Program-made: the position numbers and the translations under genes
Shown here: piece after piece, positions 36,708 to 47,150 of the stretch
How the letters are laid out: every line of letters starts with the position of its first letter
Numbering within the stretch: the first letter of the stretch is position 1
The notes under the pieces: generated by a model
What the model was told of the DNA's origin: nothing
What the model saw: the letters and a program-made list of their open reading frames with translations, nothing else
The model's database searches: none
Source: Neogemmobacter tilapiae
Lineage (GTDB): Bacteria > Pseudomonadota > Alphaproteobacteria > Rhodobacterales > Rhodobacteraceae
Assembly (NCBI RefSeq): GCF_014652215.1
Contig: NZ_BMYJ01000004.1
Location: forward strand, 124,001-188,000
Length of the DNA: 64,000 nt
Direction of reading: 5' to 3'

Positions 36708-37586
36708 ATGGTCGACATCGCCTTTGGTCCGGAAAAGGGCCAACGCCCCGATTTGGGCGACACCCGCGCCGCCTATCTGGAAATGGTCCGCCGCAAGCGG
36801 ATGTATGGTGGCATCCTGTTGGCTGTCTTTGTGGCCATGATGGCCTCGGGCTTTATCCTCGCCCAAGAACGCAACGCGGGCGATTTCTGGTCGGGCCTGC
36901 CGATGCTGGGGGCCTTTCCCTCCGAAGTTCTGTCCGAGGCTTGGGCCAACCGCGCCAACCTGCCGGGGCTTTTCGTTGAATTCTTCCCCTCGCTTGTCGA
37001 AACGCTGAACATCGCCGCCGTCGCCACTCTGCTGGGCGCGCTGATGGCCGTGATGCTGGCCCTGCTCGCCACACGCGGTCTGGCCCGCTGGCCCCGCGCC
37101 ATTCCCCTGTTTCGTCGTATGATGGACGCCAGCCGCGCCATTCCTGAAATCGTCGTGGCCTTGGTCCTGATCTATATTCTTGGCGGTGGCCCCGTCCCCG
37201 CTGTCATTGCCATCGCGCTGCACACGGGCGGGGCGTTGGGCAAGCTTTTCTCAGAAGTCGCTGAAAACGCCGATCTGAAACCTGTTGAGGGTCTGACTTC
37301 CGTCGGCGCGACATGGGGCCAGCGCATGTGGCTGGGGGTGATCCCTCAAGTCGCCCCAAACTGGCTGTCCTATGCCCTTCTGCGGTTCGAGGTGAACGTC
37401 CGTGCCAGCGCCATTCTGGGCTTTGTCGGCGAAGGCGGCATTGGCCATGACCTGAAACTGGCGATGCAATGGGGGCAGGGGCGTTATGATCAGGTCGTCG
37501 CCATCTTCCTATTGCTGTTCCTGACCATCGTCCTGATCGACCGCCTGTCTGACCGCGTGCGTCTGCGACTGGTGAAAGGAATATGA
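36708..37586 (+). CDS. phnE: Phosphonate ABC transporter permease (first)
   Basis: The 292-residue membrane protein begins with a hydrophilic 40-residue stretch and has about six helices. The PhnE-type coupling loop GLTSVGATWGQRMWLGVIPQ lies near residue 200, followed by RFEVNVRASAILGFVGEGGIG. It pairs with the second, larger PhnE. The ATG at 36708 was preferred because upstream in-frame codons lie in the terminator. It overlaps the next gene by 4 bp. Confidence 0.93.
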   Translation: MVDIAFGPEKGQRPDLGDTRAAYLEMVRRKRMYGGILLAVFVAMMASGFILAQERNAGDFWSGLPMLGAFPSEVLSEAWANRANLPGLFVEFFPSLVETLNIAAVATLLGALMAVMLALLATRGLARWPRAIPLFRRMMDASRAIPEIVVALVLIYILGGGPVPAVIAIALHTGGALGKLFSEVAENADLKPVEGLTSVGATWGQRMWLGVIPQVAPNWLSYALLRFEVNVRASAILGFVGEGGIGHDLKLAMQWGQGRYDQVVAIFLLLFLTIVLIDRLSDRVRLRLVKGI

Positions 37587-38887
37587 CCATGACCGCCAGT
37601 CTTTCCCAAACCGTCATCCGCCAGATGGACCGCCGCAAGATGCTGTCCTTTGCGCTGCCGGGCGTGATCCTGATCTATCTGATCTATGCCGCCTTCAGCT
37701 TTGATCTGGCCGGCCTTGCCGCCCGCGCCCGCATGGACAATGCCGCCATCCTGCTGGGTGATTTCTGGTCGCACAAGACCCATGTCACCCGCGACAACCG
37801 TTCCGGCGACCTCACCATCGCCATCGAAGGCGAGTCCAAAGGTCGCTACCCCACGGGCACTCGCCCCGATTGGGTGACGGTGGACGGGGCCGTGACCCGC
37901 ATTGATCTGGGTAACGGTCATTTGGTGACCTATGACGACGCCGGGGCCCGCTATGTCATTCCCGGCTATGGCACCGTCGATATCCGCCCCGAAGGTGGCC
38001 AACTTGCCCTTGTCGCCCCCCAACCCTTGCCCGACTGGATCAACGCGTCTGAGAACAAGGTTTCCGTCACCACCGACGCAGGCCGCTTCAACTATTCCCG
38101 CTCCAAAGTCGAAACCTTCAAATACAAACCGGGGTGGGAATTGTTCTTCTTTACCCTCGACAGCCCCTATTATGGCCACGGCCCCATCGCGTTGCTTTTC
38201 GGCGAACGCCTTGACCCCGAACGTTCCAACATCACCGGCATGGCGCAGGATTTCTGGACCAATCGCATGTGGCGGCATGGCGATGTTGTCTGGGCCTTGT
38301 TCGAAACCGTTCTCATGGCCTTTCTTGGCACAATGGCCGGGGCCATGCTGGCGCTGCCCTTGGGCTTCATGGCCGCCTCCAACATGATGCCCTTCCGTGC
38401 CGTCCGCTTTGCCTTTCGCCGCTTGTTCGATTTCATCCGCGGCGTCGATGGCCTGATCTGGACCATCATCCTGTCCCGCGCCTTTGGCCCCGGCCCGATG
38501 ACGGGGGCCTTGGCCATGTTCATCACTGATACCGGCACTTTCGGCAAACTCTTTTCCGAAGCCTTGGAAAACATCGACGACAAACAGGTCGAAGGCATCC
38601 GTTCGACCGGGGCATCCAGCCTGCAACGTGCCCGCTTTGGCGTGATCCCGCAGGTTACGCCCGTCCTGCTCTCGCAAGTCCTGTATATGCTGGAAAGCAA
38701 CACCCGCTCTGCCACCGTGATCGGGGCCATCGTTGGTGGCGGCATCGGGCTTTTGCTGACCCAGGCCATCCAGACCCAAAAGGATTGGGAGGAGGTCGCC
38801 TATTACATCACCCTCATCGTCCTTATGGTCATGGCGATGGACAGCCTGTCGGGCTGGCTGCGCCGCAAGCTGATCAAGGGGGAATGA
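37583..38887 (+). CDS. phnE: Phosphonate ABC transporter permease (second, with large periplasmic insert)
   Basis: The 434-residue product has a first helix at about residues 20-42, then about 170 hydrophilic residues, then the conserved permease core from residue 235. Its coupling loop GIRSTGASSLQRARFGVIPQ lies near residue 335, and the ESNTRSATVIGAIVGGGIG block follows. Classical PhnE has about 270 residues, so the insert is the notable part; it is rich in beta-strand-like segments and should lie in the periplasm, where it could contact PhnD. ATGA overlap with the first permease suggests coupled translation. ATG at 37589 is an alternative. Confidence 0.9.
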   Translation: MTMTASLSQTVIRQMDRRKMLSFALPGVILIYLIYAAFSFDLAGLAARARMDNAAILLGDFWSHKTHVTRDNRSGDLTIAIEGESKGRYPTGTRPDWVTVDGAVTRIDLGNGHLVTYDDAGARYVIPGYGTVDIRPEGGQLALVAPQPLPDWINASENKVSVTTDAGRFNYSRSKVETFKYKPGWELFFFTLDSPYYGHGPIALLFGERLDPERSNITGMAQDFWTNRMWRHGDVVWALFETVLMAFLGTMAGAMLALPLGFMAASNMMPFRAVRFAFRRLFDFIRGVDGLIWTIILSRAFGPGPMTGALAMFITDTGTFGKLFSEALENIDDKQVEGIRSTGASSLQRARFGVIPQVTPVLLSQVLYMLESNTRSATVIGAIVGGGIGLLLTQAIQTQKDWEEVAYYITLIVLMVMAMDSLSGWLRRKLIKGE

Positions 38888-39501
38888 TGAAACTTTCCCC
38901 AGACAAGCCGCTGATTCAGGACGGGGCTATCGTCGTCAACTCCACTTTCGGTGCCTATTGCGAAGTGGGGCAAGGCGCGCGTGTTCTGAACAGCGATTTC
39001 CGCGACTATGCCTATTGCGACCGCTTGGCCGACATCGCCAATGCCACCATTGGCAAATTCGCCAACATCGCCGCAATGACCCGCATCGGCCCCACCGATC
39101 ACCCGATGGACCAGCCCTCGCTGCACCATTTCCTTTATCGATCCTCCTATTACTGGGACGACGCCCCCGACGATCAGGCCTTCTTTGAACGTCGCGCTGC
39201 CCGCCGCACCCTCATCGGCCCCGACACTTGGTTGGGCCATGCCGCTATCGTCAAACCCGATGTGGTGATTGGACCGGGGGCTGTCGTTGCCTCGGGTGCC
39301 GTCGTCACCAAGGATGTCGCCCCCTATATGATCGTTGCGGGCATTCCAGCCCAACCGCTGCGCAGCCGCTTTACCGCCCCCATCGCCGAACGTCTGCTGG
39401 CCTTGGCTTGGTGGGATTGGAGCCATCAGGCGCTGCGCGCAGCGCTGGATGACTTCCGCGCCATGAAGGTCGAGGGCTTCTTGGAAAAATACGGCGGCTG
39501 A
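38884..39501 (+). CDS. Hexapeptide-repeat transferase of phosphonate operons
   Basis: The 205-residue protein has left-handed beta-helix hexapeptide repeats (ANATIGKFANIAAMTRIG near residue 50 and AAIVKPDVVIGPGAVVASGAVVTKD near residue 120). It matches the transferase family found in phosphonate gene clusters (TIGR03308 type). Related xenobiotic acetyltransferases use acetyl-CoA, so it may acetylate a phosphonate such as an aminophosphonate; no phnO is present. The ATGATG start overlaps the phnE stop by 4 bp, tying it to import genes. Confidence 0.85.
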   Translation: MMKLSPDKPLIQDGAIVVNSTFGAYCEVGQGARVLNSDFRDYAYCDRLADIANATIGKFANIAAMTRIGPTDHPMDQPSLHHFLYRSSYYWDDAPDDQAFFERRAARRTLIGPDTWLGHAAIVKPDVVIGPGAVVASGAVVTKDVAPYMIVAGIPAQPLRSRFTAPIAERLLALAWWDWSHQALRAALDDFRAMKVEGFLEKYGG

Positions 39502-39597
39502 ACCCCTGCCGCTTTCCGACCCGTCGGGGTTGCAGCAATGACCCAGACAGGGCAAGTTGCCCGAAACGGGGGGTGCGGCAAGGTGCGGCAAGGCTTG

Positions 39598-40239
39598 ATG
39601 AATTTCGGGGCGCGGGTGGCGGCGATGGCTATCGTCGTCTTTGCCCGTGCCGTGACGGCCGCACAGGCCCGCTGGCAGGGGTGTGGGCCCGAGGCCGTGC
39701 AGCGCGTATATTTTGCGAACCACACCAGCAATGGCGATTTCGTCCTGCTCTGGTCTGTGTTGCCGGGGGCGCTCAAACAGCAGACGCGGCCGGTGGCGGC
39801 TTTGGATTACTGGCTGTCGACGCCGATCAGGGCCTTTCTGGGGCGGCAGGTGTTCAACGCCGTGCTGATTGACCGTCGGCCTGAAGAACGCAAGGAAGAT
39901 CCGGTTGCGCAAATGGCGCAGGCTCTGGACGATGGATCGTCCTTGATCTTGTTCCCCGAGGGCGGGCGCAACACAACAGAAGCACCGCTTTTGCCCTTTA
40001 AGACCGGGCTTTATCATTTGGCAAAGACGCGCCCCACGGTCGATCTGGTGCCGGTCTGGATCGCGAACCTGAACCGGGTGATGCCCAAGGGTGAGGTGGT
40101 GCCGGTGCCGCTGATCTGTACGGTGACATTCGGGGCACCGATGCATCTGGGGGTGGACGAGGAGAAGGCCGCTTTTCTTGAACGGGCCTCGCAGGCCTTG
40201 GCGGCGCTGGCCCCGGCCAATGCGCGGGGGGCGGTGTGA
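39598..40239 (+). CDS. PlsC-like 1-acylglycerol-3-phosphate acyltransferase
   Basis: The product of about 213 residues has a short hydrophobic N-terminus, the acyltransferase motif NHTSNGD (His, 4 residues, Asp) near residue 39 and the FPEGGRNTTEAPLLPFKTG phosphate-binding block near residue 121. It would add the second acyl chain to make phosphatidic acid. An ATG at 39538 would add 20 residues of non-hydrophobic sequence; 39598 was chosen on homology and an AAGG site. It overlaps cdsA by one base and opens a three-gene lipid operon directly after the phn transport operon. Confidence 0.85.
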   Translation: MNFGARVAAMAIVVFARAVTAAQARWQGCGPEAVQRVYFANHTSNGDFVLLWSVLPGALKQQTRPVAALDYWLSTPIRAFLGRQVFNAVLIDRRPEERKEDPVAQMAQALDDGSSLILFPEGGRNTTEAPLLPFKTGLYHLAKTRPTVDLVPVWIANLNRVMPKGEVVPVPLICTVTFGAPMHLGVDEEKAAFLERASQALAALAPANARGAV

Positions 40240-41180
40240 TGGGGGCGAATGGCGATCTGATCTGGCTGCTGGGCGGGCTGTTCGGTGTGCTGCTAGCGGC
40301 TTCGGCGGTGGGTGAGGGGCTGCGGCGGGCCAAGGGGCGCAATAATCCTGTGGTGGAGAACCTGATCGACCGGGTGAATGCCTGGTGGGTGATGGTGGTG
40401 GTGATGGGGGGGGCGCTGATCTTTGGGCGGACGGGGGTGGTGGTGCTGTTCGGGCTGTGCAGTTTTGCGGCGTTGCGGGAGTTTGTGACGCTGACGGATA
40501 CGCGGCGGGCGGATCATTGGGCGTTGATGGCGGCGTTCTTTGTGGTGCTGCCGGTGCAATATGTGTTGGTGTGGCATGACTGGGTGGGGATGTATTCGGT
40601 GCTGATCCCGGTCTACGCGTTCCTGATGCTGCCGATCCTGACGGCATTGCGGGGGGAGACGGACCGCTTTCTGGCGCGGGTGGCGGAATTGCAATGGGCG
40701 CTGATGATCTGCGTTTTCTGCGTAAGCCATGTGGCGGCTTTGTTGTCGCTGGATATTCCGGGGTTTGAGGGGCGAAATGTGCTGCTGATCGCTTTCCTCG
40801 TGGTGGTGGTGCAGGGGTCGGATGTGGCGCAGTATGTCTGGGGGAAGCTGCTGGGGAAGACCAAGATCGCGCCGAAGCTGTCGCCGTCGAAAACGGTGGA
40901 GGGTTTTGTGGGCGGGGCCCTGACCGCCGTTTTGATTGGGGCGGCTTTGTCTTGGCTGACACCGTTCACGCCTTTGCAGGCGGGTGGGATGGCGTTGGTG
41001 ATCGTGCTGATGGGCTTTTTCGGGGGGCTTGTGATGTCGGCGATCAAGCGGGACCGGGGGGTGAAGGACTGGGGGCATCTTATTGCGGGGCATGGGGGAT
41101 TCATTGACAGGCTTGACAGCGTGATCTTTTCTGCGCCGATCTTCTTTCATCTGACGCGCTGGTACTGGAGCCTGACATGA
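40239..41180 (+). CDS. CDP-diglyceride synthase (phosphatidate cytidylyltransferase)
   Basis: The 313-residue polytopic membrane protein carries the CdsA signature region SPSKTVEGFVGG (about 210) and KRDRGVKDWGHLIAGHGGFIDRLDS (about 268). It converts phosphatidic acid and CTP to CDP-diacylglycerol. Placement between an acyltransferase and a CDP-alcohol transferase is like the E. coli ynbAB type of accessory lipid operon, so this is probably a second, specialised copy rather than the housekeeping cdsA. The ATG overlaps the upstream stop (TGATG). Confidence 0.92.
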   Translation: MGANGDLIWLLGGLFGVLLAASAVGEGLRRAKGRNNPVVENLIDRVNAWWVMVVVMGGALIFGRTGVVVLFGLCSFAALREFVTLTDTRRADHWALMAAFFVVLPVQYVLVWHDWVGMYSVLIPVYAFLMLPILTALRGETDRFLARVAELQWALMICVFCVSHVAALLSLDIPGFEGRNVLLIAFLVVVVQGSDVAQYVWGKLLGKTKIAPKLSPSKTVEGFVGGALTAVLIGAALSWLTPFTPLQAGGMALVIVLMGFFGGLVMSAIKRDRGVKDWGHLIAGHGGFIDRLDSVIFSAPIFFHLTRWYWSLT

Positions 41181-41895
41181 GCGACGAGAACACCGAAGAC
41201 CGCATCCGGCAGGCGATGGTCGAAGCAGAACTGCCCGAGGCCGAGGAAGCCGGTGCCGCCAAACCGGGGCGGCGTCCGATCAGCCTGCGGAATGCAGGCT
41301 TTGCGCAGAAGATGGCGGCTGATCTGGTGGGGCGGGGTGTTCGGCCCAATCTGATTTCGATGGCGTCGATGGGGGCGGCTTTGGTGGCCTTTATCCTGTT
41401 CTGGTGGGCGGGGAATGTGCTGCATCCGTTCTTGCGGGGGATCCTGTTGCTGCTGGCGGCGGTGGCCGTGCAGGGGCGGCTTTTGTGCAATCTGCTGGAC
41501 GGGATGGTGGCCGTCGAAGGCGGTTTGGCGGAAAAGGACGGGGCCTTTTGGAACGAGTTCCCGGACCGGGTGGCGGATATTCTGATCCTGGGCGGGCTTG
41601 GGATTGCCGCTTGGCATCCGGGCCTTGGCTTTTTCGCCGCCGCTTTGGCCGTGACCGCCGCATATACGCGCGAGTTGGCGCGGGCGAATGGCGGCGCGGC
41701 GGATTATGGTGGGCCGATGGCAAAACAGCACCGGATGGCGGCGGTGACGGGCATTGCGGTGATCGCGGCCTTTTGGCCGATGTTCGGCAATGCCTATTGG
41801 TTCATGCAGATGGGTCTGTGGGCCGTGGCTTTGGGCACGGTGGCGACCATCGGGCTGCGCGCGAAACGGCATGTCGATTGGCTGAAGGCGCGGGG

Positions 41896-41899
<4 letters not shown>
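41177..41899 (+). CDS. CDP-alcohol phosphatidyltransferase family protein
   Basis: The 240-residue membrane enzyme has a 45-residue acidic N-terminal extension and about six helices. The CDP-alcohol motif is altered: aligned on Gly109 and Gly122, positions D1 and D3 are Asn105 and Asn126 and the usual Arg is Val113, while Asp108 and Asp130 are kept and an extra Asp134 follows. The substrate alcohol (glycerol phosphate, inositol phosphate, choline or other) is unknown. It overlaps the CDP-diglyceride synthase gene by 4 bp, which would supply CDP-diacylglycerol. It converges with vapC, overlapping by 4 bp. Confidence 0.85.
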
Positions 41900-42585
<686 letters not shown>

Positions 42586-42624
42586 ATTCGGAAAGCCCGT
42601 TTCGGGCAAGCTTTCCTGCGGCCC

Positions 42625-44319
42625 TTAGGGGATCACCTCGAACCGGTCCACATCCACCATGCCGTGATCGGTGATCTTAAGATGCGGAATCACCGGCAGG
42701 GCCAGAAAGGCCAGTTGCAGGAAGGGTTCTTCCAGCACCACGCCCAAAGAGGTGGCGGCGGCGCGCAGGGCGACCAGTTTGTCGCGCACCTGTTCAAAGG
42801 ATAAAAGGCTCATCAAGCCCGCTACGGGCAGGGCCAATTCGGCCAGCACGCGGCCGCCCTGCACCACGACGAAACCGCCTTCGATTTCGCCTAAGCGGTT
42901 TGCCGCCAAGGCCATGTCGGCATAATCGGCCCCCACCACGGCGAGGTTGTGATGGTCATGGCAGACGGTGGAGGCTATCGCCCCCGCCTGCATGCCGAAG
43001 CCTTTGACAAAGCCCGTGGCGATGTTGCCGTTCACGCCATGCCGTTCCACCACGGCAATGCGCATAAGGTCGCGGGAAAGGTCTGGCCGCTTGTCACCAT
43101 CCTGCGGTGCGATGTCGAATTTCAGATGTTCGGTGATGATCTTGCCCGGCAGGATGCCGATGACCGGGGTTTCGGCCCGGTTCCCGGCGCAGCGGAAATG
43201 GCGGGGTTCGACCTTTGGTGCTTTGACCGAATGGCGGGCGACGGGTTCGGTGGTGGCACGGGCGGCAAAGGCGGCGTCATCCGCGATCACGCCGCCTGCC
43301 AGAACCAAGGACGCGTGGCAGTCTTCCAGCGTGTCGATCACGGCGATGTCGGCGCGTTTTCCGGGCGCGATCAGGCCACGGTCTTTCAGCCCAAACGCCT
43401 CGGCCGCGGAAAGGCTGGCGGCGCGGTAGACGGCCAAGGGCGGGCAGCCCAAGGCGATGGCGGTTCGGATCATGTAGTCGAGATGGCCGTGTTCGCCGAT
43501 GTCCAAGGGGTTCCGGTCGTCGGTGCAAAGGCAAAGATAGGGGGAATGGCGTTCGGTCAGGATCGGGGCCAAGGCGTGCAGATCTTTGGAAACGGAGCCT
43601 TCGCGGATGAGAACACGCATGCCTTTGCGCAGCTTTTCCAGCGCCTCTTCGGCGCTGGTTGCCTCATGCTCCGTGCGGATTCCGGCGCTGATATAGCCGT
43701 TCAGGTCCATCCCGCGCAGCAGGGGGGCGTGGCCGTCGATGTGGCGGCCCTTGAAGGCTTGCAGCTTTTCCATGCAGCCGGGGTCCTTCATCAAGACGCC
43801 GGGGTAATTCATGAATTCGGCAAGGCCAATGACAGCGGGATGGTCGGCCAAGGGCATCAGATCGGCGGCGGAAAGGCGGGCGCCGGGGGTTTCCATATGG
43901 GTGGAGGGAACACAGGAGGAAAGTTGAACCTTGAGACTGAGGACCAGCTGGGCGGCGCTGTCGAGGAAGTAGCGGATCCCCGGAATGCCACAGACATTGG
44001 CGATTTCATGCGGGTCGCAGATGGCGGTGGTGACGCCGCGCGGGGTGACGCAGCGGTCAAATTCATGCGGGGTGACAAGGCTGCTTTCGACATGCAGATG
44101 CGTGTCGATAAAGCCGGGGACGAGGATCTTGCCGGTGACGTCGATTTCGCGTTTGCCGTGGTAGGTGCCGAAGGTGCCGACGATGGTGTCGCCGCAGATG
44201 GCGACGTCTGAGGGGACAAGGTCGCCAGTGATCAGGTCAAAAATGCGGCCACCTTTCAGCACGATATCGGCGGGTTCAAGGCCGCGCCCCTGATCGATTG
44301 CCTGTGCGAGATCTGCCAT
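42625..44319 (-). CDS. ade: Adenine deaminase
   Basis: The 564-residue amidohydrolase-family enzyme converts adenine to hypoxanthine and ammonia. It shows [15 protein letters not shown] (metal ligands near residue 72), a central CTDDRNP motif near residue 266 and a C-terminal SVCHDHHN-like segment ([13 protein letters not shown] near residue 437) typical of Ade. Length agrees with the family. It is monocistronic, divergent from the DMT transporter. Its presence near the C-P lyase genes may be meaningful, because that pathway frees adenine from ATP. Confidence 0.93.
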   Translation of the reverse strand: MADLAQAIDQGRGLEPADIVLKGGRIFDLITGDLVPSDVAICGDTIVGTFGTYHGKREIDVTGKILVPGFIDTHLHVESSLVTPHEFDRCVTPRGVTTAICDPHEIANVCGIPGIRYFLDSAAQLVLSLKVQLSSCVPSTHMETPGARLSAADLMPLADHPAVIGLAEFMNYPGVLMKDPGCMEKLQAFKGRHIDGHAPLLRGMDLNGYISAGIRTEHEATSAEEALEKLRKGMRVLIREGSVSKDLHALAPILTERHSPYLCLCTDDRNPLDIGEHGHLDYMIRTAIALGCPPLAVYRAASLSAAEAFGLKDRGLIAPGKRADIAVIDTLEDCHASLVLAGGVIADDAAFAARATTEPVARHSVKAPKVEPRHFRCAGNRAETPVIGILPGKIITEHLKFDIAPQDGDKRPDLSRDLMRIAVVERHGVNGNIATGFVKGFGMQAGAIASTVCHDHHNLAVVGADYADMALAANRLGEIEGGFVVVQGGRVLAELALPVAGLMSLLSFEQVRDKLVALRAAATSLGVVLEEPFLQLAFLALPVIPHLKITDHGMVDVDRFEVIP

Positions 44320-44410
44320 GACCGCCCCCTTTGCTTTGCCCTAGCAAAGCAGGCGTTGGGGCGGACGTCCAGCCCTTGCATCCCCCGGCCATGCGTGGTT
44401 CGTTAAGGCC

Positions 44411-45364
44411 ATGTCCGACATATCGCCTGAACCCGCCCTCATCGGCCAGCGCCCCCTGCGGGGCATCACGCTTAAGGTCATCTCTGTCCTGTTCTTTATC
44501 GCCATGGCAGCGCTGATCAAGGCGACGCGCGATCATGTGCCGGCGGGTGAGGCGGTGTTCTTTCGGTCGTTCTTTGCCATTCCGGTGATCATCGTCTGGC
44601 TGTTGTGGCGGCGGGAGTTGCGGCATGGGCTGCGGACGGACAATCCGATGGGCCATGTCTGGCGGGGGCTGGTGGGGACCACCTCGATGGGCCTGGGCTT
44701 TGCTGCGCTGGGCTATCTGCCTTTGCCCGAGGTGACGGCGATTGGTTATGCGGCCCCGCTGCTGACGGTTATTTTCGCAGCGATGTTCTTGGGCGAACAG
44801 GTACGGGCGTTTCGGATCGGGGCGGTGGTGCTGGGGTTGGTGGGGGTGCTGATCGTGCTGTCGCCACGGCTGACGGTGCTGCAATCGGGGGCGGCGGATA
44901 CGGCGGCGGCTTTTGGGGTGTCGCTGGTGCTGGGGTCGGCGGTGTTCGCGGCCTTGGCGCAGGTATTCGTGCGGCGCTTGGTGCTGGGCGAGGATACGGC
45001 GACGATCGTGTTCTATTTCTCGCTGACGGCGACGCTTTTGTCGCTGGTGACGGTGCCCTTTGGCTGGGTCTGGCCAACGCCAAGCGAAGCCCTGATGCTG
45101 ATCTGTGCGGGGCTTTTGGGCGGGGTGGGGCAGATCCTGCTGACGTCAAGCTATCGGGAGGCGGATGCGTCCTTGGTGGCTCCGTTTGAATATGTGTCGA
45201 TGATCTTTGCGCTGGGGATCGGCTGGACGGTGTTTGACGAGGTGCCGACGATGACGATGCTGGGTGGGGCCAGCTTGGTCATTCTGGCGGGGATCCTGAT
45301 CATCTGGCGCGAGCGGAAGCTGGGGATCGAGCGGGCCAAGCAGCGGAAGGCGATGACGCCTTAA
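44411..45364 (+). CDS. DMT superfamily (EamA) transporter
   Basis: The 317-residue protein has ten predicted membrane helices arranged as two EamA repeats, with the RGLVGTTSMGLGFAALGYLPL helix pair near residue 92 and a duplicated READASLVAPFEYVSM segment near residue 252. These are typical of inner-membrane metabolite exporters. Substrate is unknown. It is divergent from ade and converges on a hypothetical gene with 4 bp between their stops. Confidence 0.88.
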   Translation: MSDISPEPALIGQRPLRGITLKVISVLFFIAMAALIKATRDHVPAGEAVFFRSFFAIPVIIVWLLWRRELRHGLRTDNPMGHVWRGLVGTTSMGLGFAALGYLPLPEVTAIGYAAPLLTVIFAAMFLGEQVRAFRIGAVVLGLVGVLIVLSPRLTVLQSGAADTAAAFGVSLVLGSAVFAALAQVFVRRLVLGEDTATIVFYFSLTATLLSLVTVPFGWVWPTPSEALMLICAGLLGGVGQILLTSSYREADASLVAPFEYVSMIFALGIGWTVFDEVPTMTMLGGASLVILAGILIIWRERKLGIERAKQRKAMTP

Positions 45365-45368
45365 GGGG

Positions 45369-46073
45369 CTATGCCTTGCGGGCGGCCAGTCGCCTTAGGA
45401 AATCGGCCAGTTCTTTGTGCGGTTCGGCCAAGTGCTCGGCGAGTTTTGCGGCGATGGGCCCATCGGTGCGATCGGTGGGAAGCGCTGCCTGGATGTCGTC
45501 CCAAGCCTCGCCCTCTATCCAAAGTTCCAGCGCTTCGCTGACATGCGGGGCAGAGCGTGGGGCAAGCCAACCCAAGCAAAGATAGGCCGCCGTTCGCGCA
45601 TCGCTGTGCGGCGTGGCTGTCAGGCATTGATCCCCAATGGCCATGGCCTGCGTGTTTAGCCATGCGGCAAGTTCGCGCAACTTTGGCCTATCGGCTGCGG
45701 TCAGTCGCTGGTCGTCGGGGATCCACGGGTGCTGATGGTCGGCGATGGCGCTTGACAGGCCGGGGAAATCGGCCGTGCCCGAGGCGTCGGCCTTGGGCCT
45801 TTGTCCGAAAGCGCAGTGAAGCGTGTGCGACAGGAAAAGCAGGGCTTCGGTCTCTGGCGGGTTCTGCGCCGAAAGCATCTGGTAAAGCCAAGGCAATGCC
45901 GCATAGGTGACGGGGTATAGATCGCCTTGGTGATGCAGCTTTTCCCAGAAAAGCGCTGCTGCGCGGGTTTGATCCCACTCCTGCGCGAAGGCTGCCAGAT
46001 CAACAGTCACATCCTGCACGCCATTTGGGCCATAGAGCCGCGCCCAGATCGCGTCATTGAGCGGAATGAGCAC
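45369..46073 (-). CDS. Hypothetical protein, helical, resembling HEAT-type immunity proteins
   Basis: The 234-residue product is largely alpha-helical and Trp/Ala/Leu-rich, with no signal peptide or catalytic motif. The segment HHQGDLYPVTYAALPWLYQML near residue 46 resembles the start of HEAT-repeat proteins found as immunity partners of polymorphic toxins, but the likeness is short. No toxin gene is adjacent. It begins one base before the stop of purK, on the same strand, so it is downstream of purEK and may be transcribed with them. Confidence 0.6.
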   Translation of the reverse strand: MLIPLNDAIWARLYGPNGVQDVTVDLAAFAQEWDQTRAAALFWEKLHHQGDLYPVTYAALPWLYQMLSAQNPPETEALLFLSHTLHCAFGQRPKADASGTADFPGLSSAIADHQHPWIPDDQRLTAADRPKLRELAAWLNTQAMAIGDQCLTATPHSDARTAAYLCLGWLAPRSAPHVSEALELWIEGEAWDDIQAALPTDRTDGPIAAKLAEHLAEPHKELADFLRRLAARKA

Positions 46074-47150
46074 TTAGCCCTTCCGCTGCGTGACGCGGTT
46101 CACATGGCCCATTTTGCGGCCGGTTTTCGCCTCGGCTTTGCCGTAGAGGTGCAGGGCGGTGCCTGTTTCGCGCGCCAGCGCGGGGACGCGGTCCATGTCG
46201 GCACCGATCAGGTTTTCCATCACCACATCGGAATGGCGCGACCCGTCGCCCAGCGGCCAGCCTGCGACGGCGCGGATGTGTTGTTCGAATTGGTCCACCG
46301 CGCAGCCGTTTTGCGTCCAATGGCCGGAGTTGTGGACGCGAGGGGCGATTTCGTTGACCAGCAGGCCCTGGGGCGTGACGAAGAGTTCGACGCCCATGAC
46401 GCCGACATAATCCAGCGCGTTCAGGATGCGGGCGGCGACCAGCACGGCATCCGACCGCAGGCTGGGTGACAGGCGGGCGGGAATGGTGGTGGTGTGCAGG
46501 ATGCCGGAACGGTGGACGTTTTCGCCGGGATCATAGGCGGCGACGGAACCATCGAGGCCGCGTGCGGCGATCACTGAAACCTCACGCTCGAAATTCACGA
46601 AACCTTCCAGCACCGAGGCCGCGCCTTGCATGGAGGCCAGCGCCTCGGGTGCGTCTTGCGGAGACATGATCCGGGCCTGGCCCTTGCCGTCATAGCCAAG
46701 GCGGGTGGTTTTCAGGATGGCGGGGGTGCCGACCTTTGCCATCGCGGCGGCCAGATCGTCCATTGTCTGCACGGTGGCATAGGGGGCGCAGGTGAGGCCC
46801 AAGCCGGTCAGAAAGTCTTTTTCGGCGATGCGGTCCTGGCTGATGGCCAGCGCGCGGCGGTTGGGGCGGACGGGGCGCAGGCTTTCCAAAAGGTCGAGCG
46901 CCGAGGTGGGGATGTTTTCAAATTCATAGGTGATGACATCGACGCTTTCGGCGAAGGCGCGCAGGGCGGCGCTGTCGTCATAAGAGGCGGTCGTTGTTTT
47001 CCACGCGACATGGCTGGCAGGGCAATCGGCCCCCGGTTCAAAGATATGCGTCTTGAGCCCAAGGCGAGAGGCGGCAATCGCCAGCATCCGGCCCAGTTGC
47101 CCACCGCCCAGAATGCCGATCACAGCGCCGGTTTGCAGTATGTCATTCAT
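46074..47150 (-). CDS. purK: 5-(Carboxyamino)imidazole ribonucleotide synthase
   Basis: PurK uses ATP and bicarbonate to carboxylate AIR at N5 in purine synthesis. The 358-residue ATP-grasp enzyme has [13 protein letters not shown] near residue 12, [11 protein letters not shown] near residue 147 and [23 protein letters not shown] near residue 256. The ATG at 47150 lies inside the purE end (8-bp overlap), indicating translational coupling. Confidence 0.96.
   Translation of the reverse strand: MNDILQTGAVIGILGGGQLGRMLAIAASRLGLKTHIFEPGADCPASHVAWKTTTASYDDSAALRAFAESVDVITYEFENIPTSALDLLESLRPVRPNRRALAISQDRIAEKDFLTGLGLTCAPYATVQTMDDLAAAMAKVGTPAILKTTRLGYDGKGQARIMSPQDAPEALASMQGAASVLEGFVNFEREVSVIAARGLDGSVAAYDPGENVHRSGILHTTTIPARLSPSLRSDAVLVAARILNALDYVGVMGVELFVTPQGLLVNEIAPRVHNSGHWTQNGCAVDQFEQHIRAVAGWPLGDGSRHSDVVMENLIGADMDRVPALARETGTALHLYGKAEAKTGRKMGHVNRVTQRKG

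Noticed and set aside
39538-39597. Longer start for the PlsC-like gene
   Set aside because: The added 20 residues come from a short direct repeat (GGTGCGGCAA twice) and are not hydrophobic or conserved; kept only as an alternative.
42949-44211. Long Gly/Asp-rich plus-strand frame opposite adenine deaminase
   Set aside because: It is the complement of a strongly conserved gene and shows no family pattern of its own.
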